Assembly (NCBI GenBank): GCA_964482235.1
Contig: CAYZWU010000076.1
Location: 1-19,806, forward strand
DNA from: CAYZWU01 sp964482235
Lineage (GTDB): Bacteria > Planctomycetota > B15-G4 > CAYZWU01
Reading direction: 5' to 3'
DNA: 19,806 nucleotides
Below are positions 13,438 to 19,806 of this stretch, piece after piece. Under the pieces are notes generated by a model, which worked only from the letters and a program-made list of their open reading frames with translations, made no database searches and had not been told where the DNA came from. Position numbers and translations under genes: made by a program. Each line of letters begins with the position of its first letter. The stretch's first letter is position 1.

Positions 13438-14505
13438 ATGATGGATTCGCTCGATGAAATTTCCGCCTTGTCCGGACTGGCGAAGAGTGCGGTCATCGTC
13501 GGGCTCGGATGGTATCTTCTGAAGCGCTACAGACCCCGATGGGCCGGTCTCGCCGCGGCGGTTCTTGTCGTTATCGCAGCCCGCTTCCTCCTTTTCGGCA
13601 ATCCCTGGGCGTGGATGTTCTACGAGAGGCAGCTCGCCCCTGATTATCTCGACTGGAGGCAGATCAACATCGTCGAGCATGAAAAGAACCGCTTCCTCGA
13701 TCCCCCCGGCGATCTCGAATACCTCGCAGTGGGTTCGAGCCAGATTAAATCCTTGTTCGCGCTCTATGCCGAGCGTCACGAAGATCTCGCTCTTTGCTGG
13801 CTGCCGGCACTGAGGCCTGTCGACTACATCCTGATCCAGGATTACATCAAGAGGCTCGAGCCTGGGACTGTTCTTCTCCACCTCTCGGAGCTCGACATGG
13901 CCCGCAGGCAGAACCTGTCTGCCTCCACATTGGCGCCGTCGCAGGGATTCCGCTCCTTTCAGATCTATCCGCAGCTCGCCGAATTTCTGGACGGAGAGGA
14001 AAACAGGTTCGCCGTCAGGGATCTGCTGGTGGGCGAGCTTCTTCCGGAATACAAGTACAGGTTCCTTTTCAGGAGAATGCTGGACAAGCTTATCGGGGGA
14101 GAGTCGAGCGAATCGATCCGGCGGAGGAGAGCCGGCGACCAGACCATCGAGATTGCCGTCAAGATCGATGAATTCAGAAGAAACCTTTGCCAGGAGGGGA
14201 TCGAGAGCAACATTCTGTTTCTCATCGATTTCCTCGAGCTCTGCCGTCAGGAGGAAATGGAGGTGGTCATCGTGGAGGGGCAGTACAATCCCCTGGCCAG
14301 GACGGATCGTCTCCAGTCGTTGAACCGCATCGTGCTCGAACGGTTGAACTCGATCGCCGATCGATTCGATCACGTCACGTTCATCCCGAAGTCGCGAACA
14401 ATCCTCTTCGGGAAGGATGATTATATCGATGTCTCGCACGTGAGGAAACGGGCGGGAGACCTTTATGCAGAAAGCCTGCTCCGGGATATCCGTTCGGAAA
14501 GGTAG
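13438..14505 (+). CDS. SGNH-like (DltD/AlgJ-type) partner of the MBOAT acyltransferase
   Basis: The 355-residue protein starts with two hydrophobic segments (about 14-28 and 36-53), which should anchor it in the inner membrane. The rest is probably periplasmic. A GDS-like nucleophile motif, GSSQ (99-102, likely Ser101), and a C-terminal DVSH (D331, H334) fit the Ser-Asp-His arrangement of SGNH partners such as DltD, AlgX/AlgJ and PatB. These take the acyl group delivered by the MBOAT and place it on a polymer. Overall similarity to any one family is weak, so I call it by motifs and position. GAGGGAG (13420-13426) lies 11 bases before the ATG. The gene ends the operon: the next gene is convergent. 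Confidence 0.7.
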   Translation: MMDSLDEISALSGLAKSAVIVGLGWYLLKRYRPRWAGLAAAVLVVIAARFLLFGNPWAWMFYERQLAPDYLDWRQINIVEHEKNRFLDPPGDLEYLAVGSSQIKSLFALYAERHEDLALCWLPALRPVDYILIQDYIKRLEPGTVLLHLSELDMARRQNLSASTLAPSQGFRSFQIYPQLAEFLDGEENRFAVRDLLVGELLPEYKYRFLFRRMLDKLIGGESSESIRRRRAGDQTIEIAVKIDEFRRNLCQEGIESNILFLIDFLELCRQEEMEVVIVEGQYNPLARTDRLQSLNRIVLERLNSIADRFDHVTFIPKSRTILFGKDDYIDVSHVRKRAGDLYAESLLRDIRSER

Positions 14506-14594
14506 GAAGGTCAGAGATCTTTCCGCTGGATGGGGCAGCAGCATTTCGACCGCGAAAGTTCTGTGACCATCAGCCCGGGATGGAGACGATCCTA
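14506..14594. other. Convergent intergenic gap
   Basis: This 89-base gap separates two converging genes. I looked for a bidirectional terminator and found only a four-base GGAA/TTCC arm around 14506-14523, with no T-run. Termination may be factor-dependent. Confidence 0.5.
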
Positions 14595-16157
14595 TTACAG
14601 CAAGGTGAAGGGCACTGAGTTCACGTGCTCGGCCGTGCCGGAACCGCTGGTCACGGTGACGCGGATGTGGCAGTCCGTCGAAGCCGGAAGCGCTGACGGG
14701 TAGACGAGCTGGTAGCGGCCGTTGTCCGGCAGGTTGTCCGCGATCTGGACGAAGGGCCCTCCCGCACCGGTGGTGGAGATCTCGAGCATCACGGCGGAGG
14801 GGCCGCCTCCCGGCACGGCGGTGATCCAGTCGATGAAGCCCACCGAGCCGCGCCGCACCTTCCTCTGCCCGGCCGGCTGGACGAGACGGACGCCCAGGCC
14901 GGACGCCGTGGATGTTTCCTTGTAGAACCGGAGCTTGTTCTTCCTGTTGAAGAGTCCCCCCTCCTCGCTGAGCAGCACGATATCGGGGCGGCCGTTCCGG
15001 TCCGCGTCGCTTCCCGTTCTCAGGGCGTTGCAGTATCCCGGGCTTCCGGTATTGAACGACGTGGCGCCTTCCCATTGGCCAGCCCCGTTGCCGAGGAAGA
15101 CGGCCACGATGCCGCTGCCGAAGGCCACGAGATCCATTCTGCCGTCCCCGTTCATGTCGCAGAGCTGGGTCACCGAGAGGGGGCCCGAAGTGGGTAGCCC
15201 CGCCGTCGCCTCGACCCACGTTCCCGAGGGATCCCACAGCCAGACCTCCACAGCTCCTGTGTAGTCGCACCAGGAGATGTCGTCGTAGCCGTCGCCGTTC
15301 ACGTCGCCCAGGTCCACGCCTTCGCGGGCGCCGTAGCCCCCCGGGGCGGGCAGGTTGTTGTCCTCCAGGGTGAAGCCGCCGGCCCCGTCGCCCAGGTAGA
15401 CGCTGCCATCCTGGTGCTCGGCCGCGAAGTCGGGCCACCCGTCGTTGTTCACGTCGCCGAACACCACGTCGAGGTTGCAGTTGCCGCCGAGGAAGCCGAA
15501 GGTCTGCGTCCAGGTGCCGTCGCCGTTGTTGCGGTAGACGTGGACCCCGGAACCCGATCCGAAGGAGACGGAGACGAGATCGAGGTCGCCGTCGATGTCG
15601 ATGTCCGCGAAGTCGGTCCCGAACATGCCCCACGATTCGCCGTTGGTGGCCAGGCCGTCGTCCCAGGGGAGCCAGTTCAGGCCGGTCCCGTCGCCGAGGG
15701 CCACCTCGATCAGCTGGTCGCCGAAGTCGTTGCTCGAGTAGTCGTGGTGCATGCCGTATCCGACATCCATGAAACCGTCGTTGTTCACGTCGCCGAGGGC
15801 GATGCCGCCGTACCCGAAGTTGCCGTTCATCTGCACGCTCCAGGTGCCGGTCCCGTCGCCGAACCAGACCATGATCCCGTGCTGCTGCGTGTTGATGTAG
15901 GGAGAACCGTGGTCGCCGATGGAGACGATGTCCACGAATCCGTCGTTGTTCGGATCGCCCATCTCCAGCTCCGAGCCGCCGCCGTCCCAGCCGGGGTGGT
16001 CAAGGCCGGTGGACGACTCCTCGTATTCGAGAGCCGGCGGCCGCGGGAGTGCGGCCTTCTCGGCGGCCGTGCCGGCGAGTGACGGCTGGCCGGTCTGAGC
16101 ACGAAGCGCTCCTGGAAGAAGTATGGCAATAATCAACAGGAATATAATCCGTCGCAT
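14595..16157 (-). CDS. Secreted FG-GAP/VCBS-repeat protein with C-terminal Ig-like domain
   Basis: A signal peptide (MRRIIFLLIIAILLPGALRAQ) marks the 520-residue protein as exported. Seven calcium-loop repeats of the form DxNxDGxxD follow: DPNNDGFVD, DVNNDGFMD, DIDIDGDLD, DVNNDGWPD, DVNGDGYDD, DMNGDGRMD and DADRNGRPD. These belong to FG-GAP/VCBS beta-propeller blades, as in integrin-like bacterial surface proteins. The C-terminal 100 residues (VRLVQPAGQRKVRRGSVGFIDW to VPFTLL) look like the Kre9/Knh1-type Ig-like domain. A binding or adhesion role outside the cell is likely, with no ligand visible. The ATG at 16157 has GGGAGG five bases upstream; an in-frame GTG at 16193 would add 12 residues before the signal peptide and is less likely. 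No sorting motif such as LPXTG is visible. Confidence 0.85.
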   Translation of the reverse strand: MRRIIFLLIIAILLPGALRAQTGQPSLAGTAAEKAALPRPPALEYEESSTGLDHPGWDGGGSELEMGDPNNDGFVDIVSIGDHGSPYINTQQHGIMVWFGDGTGTWSVQMNGNFGYGGIALGDVNNDGFMDVGYGMHHDYSSNDFGDQLIEVALGDGTGLNWLPWDDGLATNGESWGMFGTDFADIDIDGDLDLVSVSFGSGSGVHVYRNNGDGTWTQTFGFLGGNCNLDVVFGDVNNDGWPDFAAEHQDGSVYLGDGAGGFTLEDNNLPAPGGYGAREGVDLGDVNGDGYDDISWCDYTGAVEVWLWDPSGTWVEATAGLPTSGPLSVTQLCDMNGDGRMDLVAFGSGIVAVFLGNGAGQWEGATSFNTGSPGYCNALRTGSDADRNGRPDIVLLSEEGGLFNRKNKLRFYKETSTASGLGVRLVQPAGQRKVRRGSVGFIDWITAVPGGGPSAVMLEISTTGAGGPFVQIADNLPDNGRYQLVYPSALPASTDCHIRVTVTSGSGTAEHVNSVPFTLL

Positions 16158-16225
16158 GGCAGCCTCCCGGTTCGAGCGGTACAACCTTTTCACCTGCGGG
16201 GAATCAGGCGTGTAAGAGGTCTGGA

Positions 16226-16254
16226 ATTATAGCATTACGGCAGCTTCTTGACCA
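16226..16254 (-). promoter_or_regulatory. Strong promoter of the FG-GAP/VCBS gene
   Basis: On the minus strand TGGTCA (16254-16249) and a perfect TATAAT (16231-16226) are 17 bases apart. TGC directly before TATAAT gives the extended -10 form. The ten-base TGCTATAATT plus C is identical to the ftsK promoter. Transcription would begin near 16219, about 60 bases before the start codon. Confidence 0.7.
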
Positions 16255-16291
16255 GGGGCCGGGGAGCCGGCAATTCATCGACCGGATTTCC

Positions 16292-16319
16292 TTGCATCAA
16301 GATGGGAACAGGCTATCAA
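16292..16319 (+). promoter_or_regulatory. Candidate promoter for the small cysteine protein
   Basis: TTGCAT (16292-16297) and TATCAA (16314-16319) are separated by 16 bases, matching the consensus at three and four of six positions. It lies about 40 bases before the ATG at 16362 and is divergent from the FG-GAP/VCBS promoter. The match is modest. Confidence 0.35.
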
Positions 16320-16361
16320 AATGTCTTTGGTTCGGATGAAGCACCGAGGGAAAGGCTGATC

Positions 16362-16604
16362 ATGAACAGAATTACACCGAAAAGAAAAAAGTACTTCCGT
16401 CACAATCAGGCCAACAGCCACATGTGCTGGCGCCTGCAGCAGAAATACGACCGCTACACGAGAACCGACGCGGCTCTCGGCCGCTGCCAGGAGATGGGCG
16501 CGCCTGACGACTTCTGCCCTCTGTTCGGCGCCGCCGCCTACCGGGTGGGAACGCTCGGCAGGAACAGGGCCTGCACGGCCTGCGGCCGGTACTGGATCTC
16601 CTGA
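16362..16604 (+). CDS. Small basic cysteine-rich hypothetical protein
   Basis: The 80-residue frame begins with ATG at 16362. AAGG (16352-16355) lies six bases upstream within a GAGGGAAAGG tract. The N-terminus is basic (ITPKRKKYFRHNQ). Five cysteines follow: C22, C42, C52, then C71 and C74 in the zinc-knuckle-like ending ACTACGRYW. The spacing suggests a bound zinc ion, but I do not recognise a family. It has its own candidate promoter and an intrinsic terminator just after it, which supports a real gene. The frame can be extended upstream to 16248, but that region has no ribosome-binding site and crosses the promoter. Cytosolic; role unknown. Confidence 0.6.
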   Translation: MNRITPKRKKYFRHNQANSHMCWRLQQKYDRYTRTDAALGRCQEMGAPDDFCPLFGAAAYRVGTLGRNRACTACGRYWIS

Positions 16605-16623
16605 TCAGATCTTCGATTCGCAG

Positions 16624-16685
16624 GGCAGACAGGAGGAGTCGACCCCATCAGGGCCGGGATCTCCTCCCTGCCTCATGCTTTTTTT
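16624..16685 (+). terminator. Rho-independent terminator after the small cysteine protein
   Basis: GGCAG (16624-16628) plus GGAGGAG (16632-16638) pair with CTCCTCC (16661-16667) plus CTGCC (16668-16672). A three-base bulge lies on the left, and the loop is 22 bases. Seven T follow at 16679-16685 after a six-base gap. This isolates the small gene from the DUF1015 gene. Confidence 0.7.
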
Positions 16686-16760
16686 GATTTAACGTCCTCC
16701 ACCTCTCCGTTACCATCTCCTCTTTTTAGCCGGCCACTTTTCTTTTTGAGGAATGGAAGC

Positions 16761-17996
16761 ATGCCCCTCGATCTGAGACCCTTCCGCGGCTTCAGGCCCC
16801 GGCCCGAACTGGCTGAGCAGATCGCCAGCCCTCCTTACGATGTCATGAATTCCCAGGAGGCCCGCGAAATGGCCAAGGGGAATCCCCTGAGCTTCCTGCG
16901 CGTCGTGAAACCCGAGATCGACCTCGATCCCTCGATCGATCTCTACGACGATTCGGTCTACGCCACGGGGGCCGCCAACCTCAGGAAGCTGATGCAGGAG
17001 CAGATGCTCCAGGACGAGAAGCCGTGCTTCTACGTCTACCAGCAGAAGATGGGCGACCATGTGCAGGCCGGTGTGGTCGGATGCGTGAGCGCCTGGGACT
17101 ATCACGCCGACCTGGTGAAGAAGCACGAGCTGACCCGGGCCGACAAGGAAGCGGACCGGACGCGCCACGTGCGCGAGCTTAACGCGAACACCGGTCCCGT
17201 CTTCCTCACTTACAAGGCGGAAAGCTCGATCGATGCGATCGTGGAGACGATCCGCGCCGGGAAGCCTGTCTACGACTTCGTCTCGCCTGACGGGGTGGGG
17301 CACACCTTCTGGGTCGTGTCGGACGAGTCGCTGATCGCGTCGCTCGAGAAGGAGCTCACCGCCCTCGACTGCCTCTACGTAGCCGACGGCCACCATCGGT
17401 CCGCCTCGGGCTCCAACATCGCCAAGGAGAGAAAAGAGCAGAACCCCGACCACGGGGGAAACGAGGAGTACAACTACTTCATGGCCGTGCTCTTTCCCCA
17501 CGACCAGCTCGCGATCCTCGATTACAACCGCGTGGTGAAGGACCTGAACGGCCTGGGCAACGAGGCCTATCTGGAAAAGGTGTCCGAGAAGTTCGACGTT
17601 ACGCCGGCAGCGGAAGGCAAGCCCGATGCCGCGCGCCGCTTCGGCATGTATCTCGACGGGGCCTGGTACCGGCTCGAGGCCAGGGACGGCACCTTCGACG
17701 CGAACGACCCGGTGGGAAGCCTCGACGTGGCGATCCTCCAGAACAACCTCCTCGCCCCGATTCTCGGCATCAAGGATCCGCGCAAGGACAGCCGGATCGA
17801 CTTCGTGGGCGGCATTCGCGGCATGGCCGAGCTCGAGAAGCGCGTGGCCGAAGGATGCGTCGTGGCGTTCGCCCTCCATCCCACGTCGATCGAGCAGCTC
17901 ATGGCCATTGCCGATGCGGGCAAGATCATGCCCCCCAAGAGCACCTGGTTCGAGCCGAAGCTGCGGAGCGGCCTGATCGTTCACGACCTGGAGTGA
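16761..17996 (+). CDS. DUF1015 family protein (COG4198)
   Basis: The 411-residue protein carries the DUF1015 pattern: LRPFRGFRPRPELAEQIASP PYDV near the start (PPYDVM at about 29-34), KKHELTRADKEADRTRH, then NANTGPVFLTYKAES, and YVADGHHRSASG. The end has MPPKSTWFEPKLRSGLIVHDLE. No signal peptide or membrane segment is visible, so it is cytosolic. The family's reaction is not firmly established; members are often found near serine-biosynthesis genes, but none is here. The ATG at 16761 is chosen because GAGGAA (16748-16753) lies seven bases upstream and MPLDLRPF is the usual beginning; TTG 16746 is rejected. The terminator at 16624-16685 separates it from the preceding gene. Confidence 0.9.
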   Translation: MPLDLRPFRGFRPRPELAEQIASPPYDVMNSQEAREMAKGNPLSFLRVVKPEIDLDPSIDLYDDSVYATGAANLRKLMQEQMLQDEKPCFYVYQQKMGDHVQAGVVGCVSAWDYHADLVKKHELTRADKEADRTRHVRELNANTGPVFLTYKAESSIDAIVETIRAGKPVYDFVSPDGVGHTFWVVSDESLIASLEKELTALDCLYVADGHHRSASGSNIAKERKEQNPDHGGNEEYNYFMAVLFPHDQLAILDYNRVVKDLNGLGNEAYLEKVSEKFDVTPAAEGKPDAARRFGMYLDGAWYRLEARDGTFDANDPVGSLDVAILQNNLLAPILGIKDPRKDSRIDFVGGIRGMAELEKRVAEGCVVAFALHPTSIEQLMAIADAGKIMPPKSTWFEPKLRSGLIVHDLE

Positions 17997-18119
17997 TGAC
18001 GGGCGGGCCGCGTTCCCTCACTTTACCGGGCCGGCTGTCGACCGGGTGCTTCAACGTCGAATGAGCTTCCGTCGAATCGCAGTACCTCTTCGACGGCTTG
18101 ATCAGGAAGGAGTGTCGTC

Positions 18120-19184
18120 GTGAACTACCGGCAAGACAGGTCCATCTTCCTTCATACCGTTCTTGGCGTGCCGCTGATGTTGCTGGTGGCCGGTCTCGCC
18201 ACTCTGCAGGCGCAGGAGGTGGATCGCTGCGGGGCCGTCGTCTCCGTGGAGCGGATCTGGGACAGGGCCGGGCACAACGCCTTCACCGACCTGATCGAAT
18301 GGGAGGGCCGGCTCTACTGCTGCTTTCGCGAGGGCTCGGGCCACGTGCCGGGCCTCAACGGCACGGTTCGAATCATCGCCACCGGAGACGGCGCGAACTG
18401 GGAGTCCGTCGCCCTTCTCGAGGAGAAGGACGTGGACCTGCGCGATCCCAAGCTCTCGGTCACGCCCGACGGCCGGTTGATGGTGGTCATGGGAGGCTCC
18501 TACTACAAAGGGAGGCAGCTCCTCAAGCGGGAAGGGAGAGTCTCCTTCTGCTGCCGCGATGAGGGGACCTTCTCCAGGCCGGTTCCCGTGGTGATCGATG
18601 CCGCGATCAGGACCGGGACCGACTGGCTCTGGCGCGTCACCTGGCACGAAGGGAAGGGGTACGGCGTGGTCTATCAGCCGGTTTCCGCGAAGTGGGGGAT
18701 TCACCTGGTGGTCACCGGCGACGGGATCGCCTACACTCGCGTCGCCGCCTTCGATCTGCCCGGCAAGCCGAACGAGACGACCCTCCGCTTCCTGCCTGAC
18801 GGTTCCATGGTCGCCCTTGTCCGCAGGGAGGGGGAGGATCGCCGCGGCTTTCTGGGGAAGAGCCTTCCCCCTTACAAGGACTGGTCATGGATTCCGATCG
18901 ACCGCAGGCTCGGAGGGCCGAACTTCGTCGTGCTGCCCGGAGGCCGGCTCCTCGGCGGAACCCGCTCACATGGAAGCGACGGCAAGACCTTCACGTCGCT
19001 TGTCCGTCTGGGAACGGATGGGCAGTGCAGCGAGGTCCTCGTTCTGCCGAGCGGCGGCGACACGAGCTATCCCGGCCTCGTAATCCGGGACGACAGGCTG
19101 CTGGTCTCCTACTACTCGAGCCACGAGGGCAAGACGGCGATCTATCTCGCCACCCTCCGCCTCGAGCCGTTTCTAGCCAAGTGA
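18120..19184 (+). CDS. Secreted sialidase-superfamily (BNR-like) beta-propeller protein
   Basis: The 354-residue protein starts with an export signal (FLHTVLGVPLMLLVAGLATLQAQ). It then shows the repeating beta-strand pattern of six-bladed sialidase propellers: HNAFTDLIEWEGRLYCCFREGSGH, IIATGDGANWESVALLEE, RDPKLSVTPDGRLMVVMGG, FLPDGSMVALVRREGEDRRG, and GGDTSYPGLVIRDDRLLVSYYSSHEGKT, each ended by SxDGxxW-like turns. FREG, DPKL and SYPGL match exo-sialidase-like glycoside-hydrolase homologues of unknown specificity. The canonical Arg triad and nucleophile Tyr cannot be confirmed by eye, so it may be inactive or act on another glycan. The start is GTG 18120 with AGGAAGGAG (18104-18112) seven bases upstream. 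The nitroreductase follows after 30 bases. Confidence 0.75.
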   Translation: MNYRQDRSIFLHTVLGVPLMLLVAGLATLQAQEVDRCGAVVSVERIWDRAGHNAFTDLIEWEGRLYCCFREGSGHVPGLNGTVRIIATGDGANWESVALLEEKDVDLRDPKLSVTPDGRLMVVMGGSYYKGRQLLKREGRVSFCCRDEGTFSRPVPVVIDAAIRTGTDWLWRVTWHEGKGYGVVYQPVSAKWGIHLVVTGDGIAYTRVAAFDLPGKPNETTLRFLPDGSMVALVRREGEDRRGFLGKSLPPYKDWSWIPIDRRLGGPNFVVLPGGRLLGGTRSHGSDGKTFTSLVRLGTDGQCSEVLVLPSGGDTSYPGLVIRDDRLLVSYYSSHEGKTAIYLATLRLEPFLAK

Positions 19185-19214
19185 TCCGTTGTATCTTGCC
19201 AAGGGAGTGCGGTC

Positions 19215-19739
19215 ATGTTCATGTCCCTCATCAGGAAGAGACGAAGCATCCGTAAGTACGCCGACCAGCCGGTGGAGGAGGAGAAGGTCGAAAGCCTGAT
19301 CGAGGCGGCCCTGCGATCACCTTCGTCGCGCGGCTTCAATCCCTGGGAGTTCGTCGTGGTCCGCGATCGAGACTTCCTCGAGCAGCTGTCCGGGGCCAAG
19401 CCTCACGGGTCGTCGTTCCTGAGATATGCCGCCCTGGGAATCGTTGTCTGCGGCCGCCCCGACAAGTCCGACGTCTGGATCGAGGACTGCTCGATCGCCT
19501 CGATCTTCATCCAGCTGGCCGCCGAGTCGCTCGGGCTCGGGAGCTGCTGGATCCAGATCAGGAAAAGGGAGCACGACAAGACGCGCACCGCCGAGGAGTA
19601 CGTGTCAGGGATCCTGGGCATCCCGGCCGACCGAAGCGTCGAGTCGATCATCGCTGTTGGCTACCCGCTCGAGCCAAAGCCGGGCCACCCGCACGAGAAG
19701 CTGGAGCTCGAGAAGGTCCACCACGGGCGGTTCGCGTGA
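19215..19739 (+). CDS. Nitroreductase family protein (FMN-dependent)
   Basis: At 174 residues this is the short nitroreductase type. It opens with the standard FMN-phosphate motif, IRKRRSIRKYADQPVEEEKVESLIEAALRSPSSRGFNPWEFVVVRD, quoted in parts: RRSIRKY and SPSSRGFNPWEFVVV. The middle keeps SIASIFIQLAAESLGLGSCWI, and the end is GILGIPADRSVESIIAVGYP. Family enzymes reduce nitro groups, quinones or flavins with NAD(P)H in the cytosol; the natural substrate is unknown. AAGGGAG (19200-19206) precedes the ATG at 19215 by eight bases; ATG 19221 is an alternative. The gap to the sialidase-like gene is only 30 bases, so they may share a transcript. Confidence 0.9.
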   Translation: MFMSLIRKRRSIRKYADQPVEEEKVESLIEAALRSPSSRGFNPWEFVVVRDRDFLEQLSGAKPHGSSFLRYAALGIVVCGRPDKSDVWIEDCSIASIFIQLAAESLGLGSCWIQIRKREHDKTRTAEEYVSGILGIPADRSVESIIAVGYPLEPKPGHPHEKLELEKVHHGRFA

Positions 19740-19749
19740 TGGTGATGCC

Positions 19750-19806
19750 GTAACACAGTGTCATTAAATATTTTTTGTAAAATACCTTGAAAGTAACACC
19801 GGTGTT
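19750..19806. promoter_or_regulatory. AT-rich palindrome-rich region, probable promoter of a gene beyond the window
   Basis: GTAACAC occurs at 19750-19756 and 19793-19799. Each copy begins an inverted repeat: AACACAGTGT at 19752-19761 (near-perfect) and AACACCGGTGTT at 19795-19806 (perfect, 12 bases). Between them are an AT hairpin (TATTTT at 19769-19774, AAAATA at 19779-19784) and a -35-like TTGAAA at 19787-19792. The -10 would lie outside the window. It may be a repressor operator pair. Confidence 0.35.

Noticed and set aside
13069..15633. Minus-strand open frame of 854 codons
   Set aside because: It overlaps the MBOAT and SGNH genes on the opposite strand and the FG-GAP/VCBS gene in another frame. 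It is rich in Arg and Gly and shows no recognisable family.
16248..16361. Longer form of the small cysteine protein
   Set aside because: The extension has no ribosome-binding site, crosses the candidate promoter, and shows no conserved-looking sequence.

Overview
The window is GC-rich bacterial chromosome with short intergenic gaps. The gene content includes a lipoprotein with a lipobox, an FG-GAP/VCBS repeat secreted protein, a sigma factor fused to carboxypeptidase-regulatory-like domains, and an MBOAT/SGNH pair. It suggests a Gram-negative, probably uncultured lineage of the kind assembled from metagenomes (FCB-related or similar deep phyla). That placement is inference; no marker here fixes the phylum. 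I see no rRNA, tRNA, CRISPR array, transposase or prophage.

Layout. 1-1231 (minus, cut by the left edge): an ECF-type sigma factor that continues through a membrane segment into Ig-like carboxypeptidase-regulatory domains. 1232-1687: a divergent regulatory region with a perfect 13-bp hairpin, an operator-like palindrome and a terminator-like hairpin directly before the next gene. 1688-3720: methylthioadenosine phosphorylase, a YkgJ-type cysteine-cluster protein and the RuvX/YqgF nuclease. 3864-5345: a DEAD-box helicase fold in which nearly every catalytic motif is degraded. 5472-14505: a probable long operon with full-length FtsK, an FtsK paralogue that keeps the membrane and gamma domains but has no motor, an MtaD-like amidohydrolase, a TPR/DUF4384-like lipoprotein, an MBOAT acyltransferase and its SGNH-like partner. 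14595-16157 (minus): a secreted FG-GAP/VCBS propeller. 16362-19739: a small cysteine protein, a good intrinsic terminator, a DUF1015 protein, a secreted sialidase-fold protein and a small nitroreductase. The right edge carries an AT-rich, palindrome-rich probable promoter region.

How the genes fit together. The most unusual segment is 3864-9548. A putative pseudo-helicase lies next to FtsK, which is followed by a motorless FtsK. The latter has three FtsK-like transmembrane segments, a roughly 300-residue Pro- and Glu-rich linker and a C-terminal winged helix homologous to FtsK-gamma, whose expected DNA-reading residues are changed. A reasonable hypothesis is a membrane-tethered, non-translocating DNA-binding or Xer-contacting partner that modulates FtsK at the septum. 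Downstream, the lipoprotein, MBOAT and SGNH genes look like an envelope acylation module. The phosphorylase and the MtaD-like amidohydrolase may both act on methylthioadenosine, but they are not in one operon.
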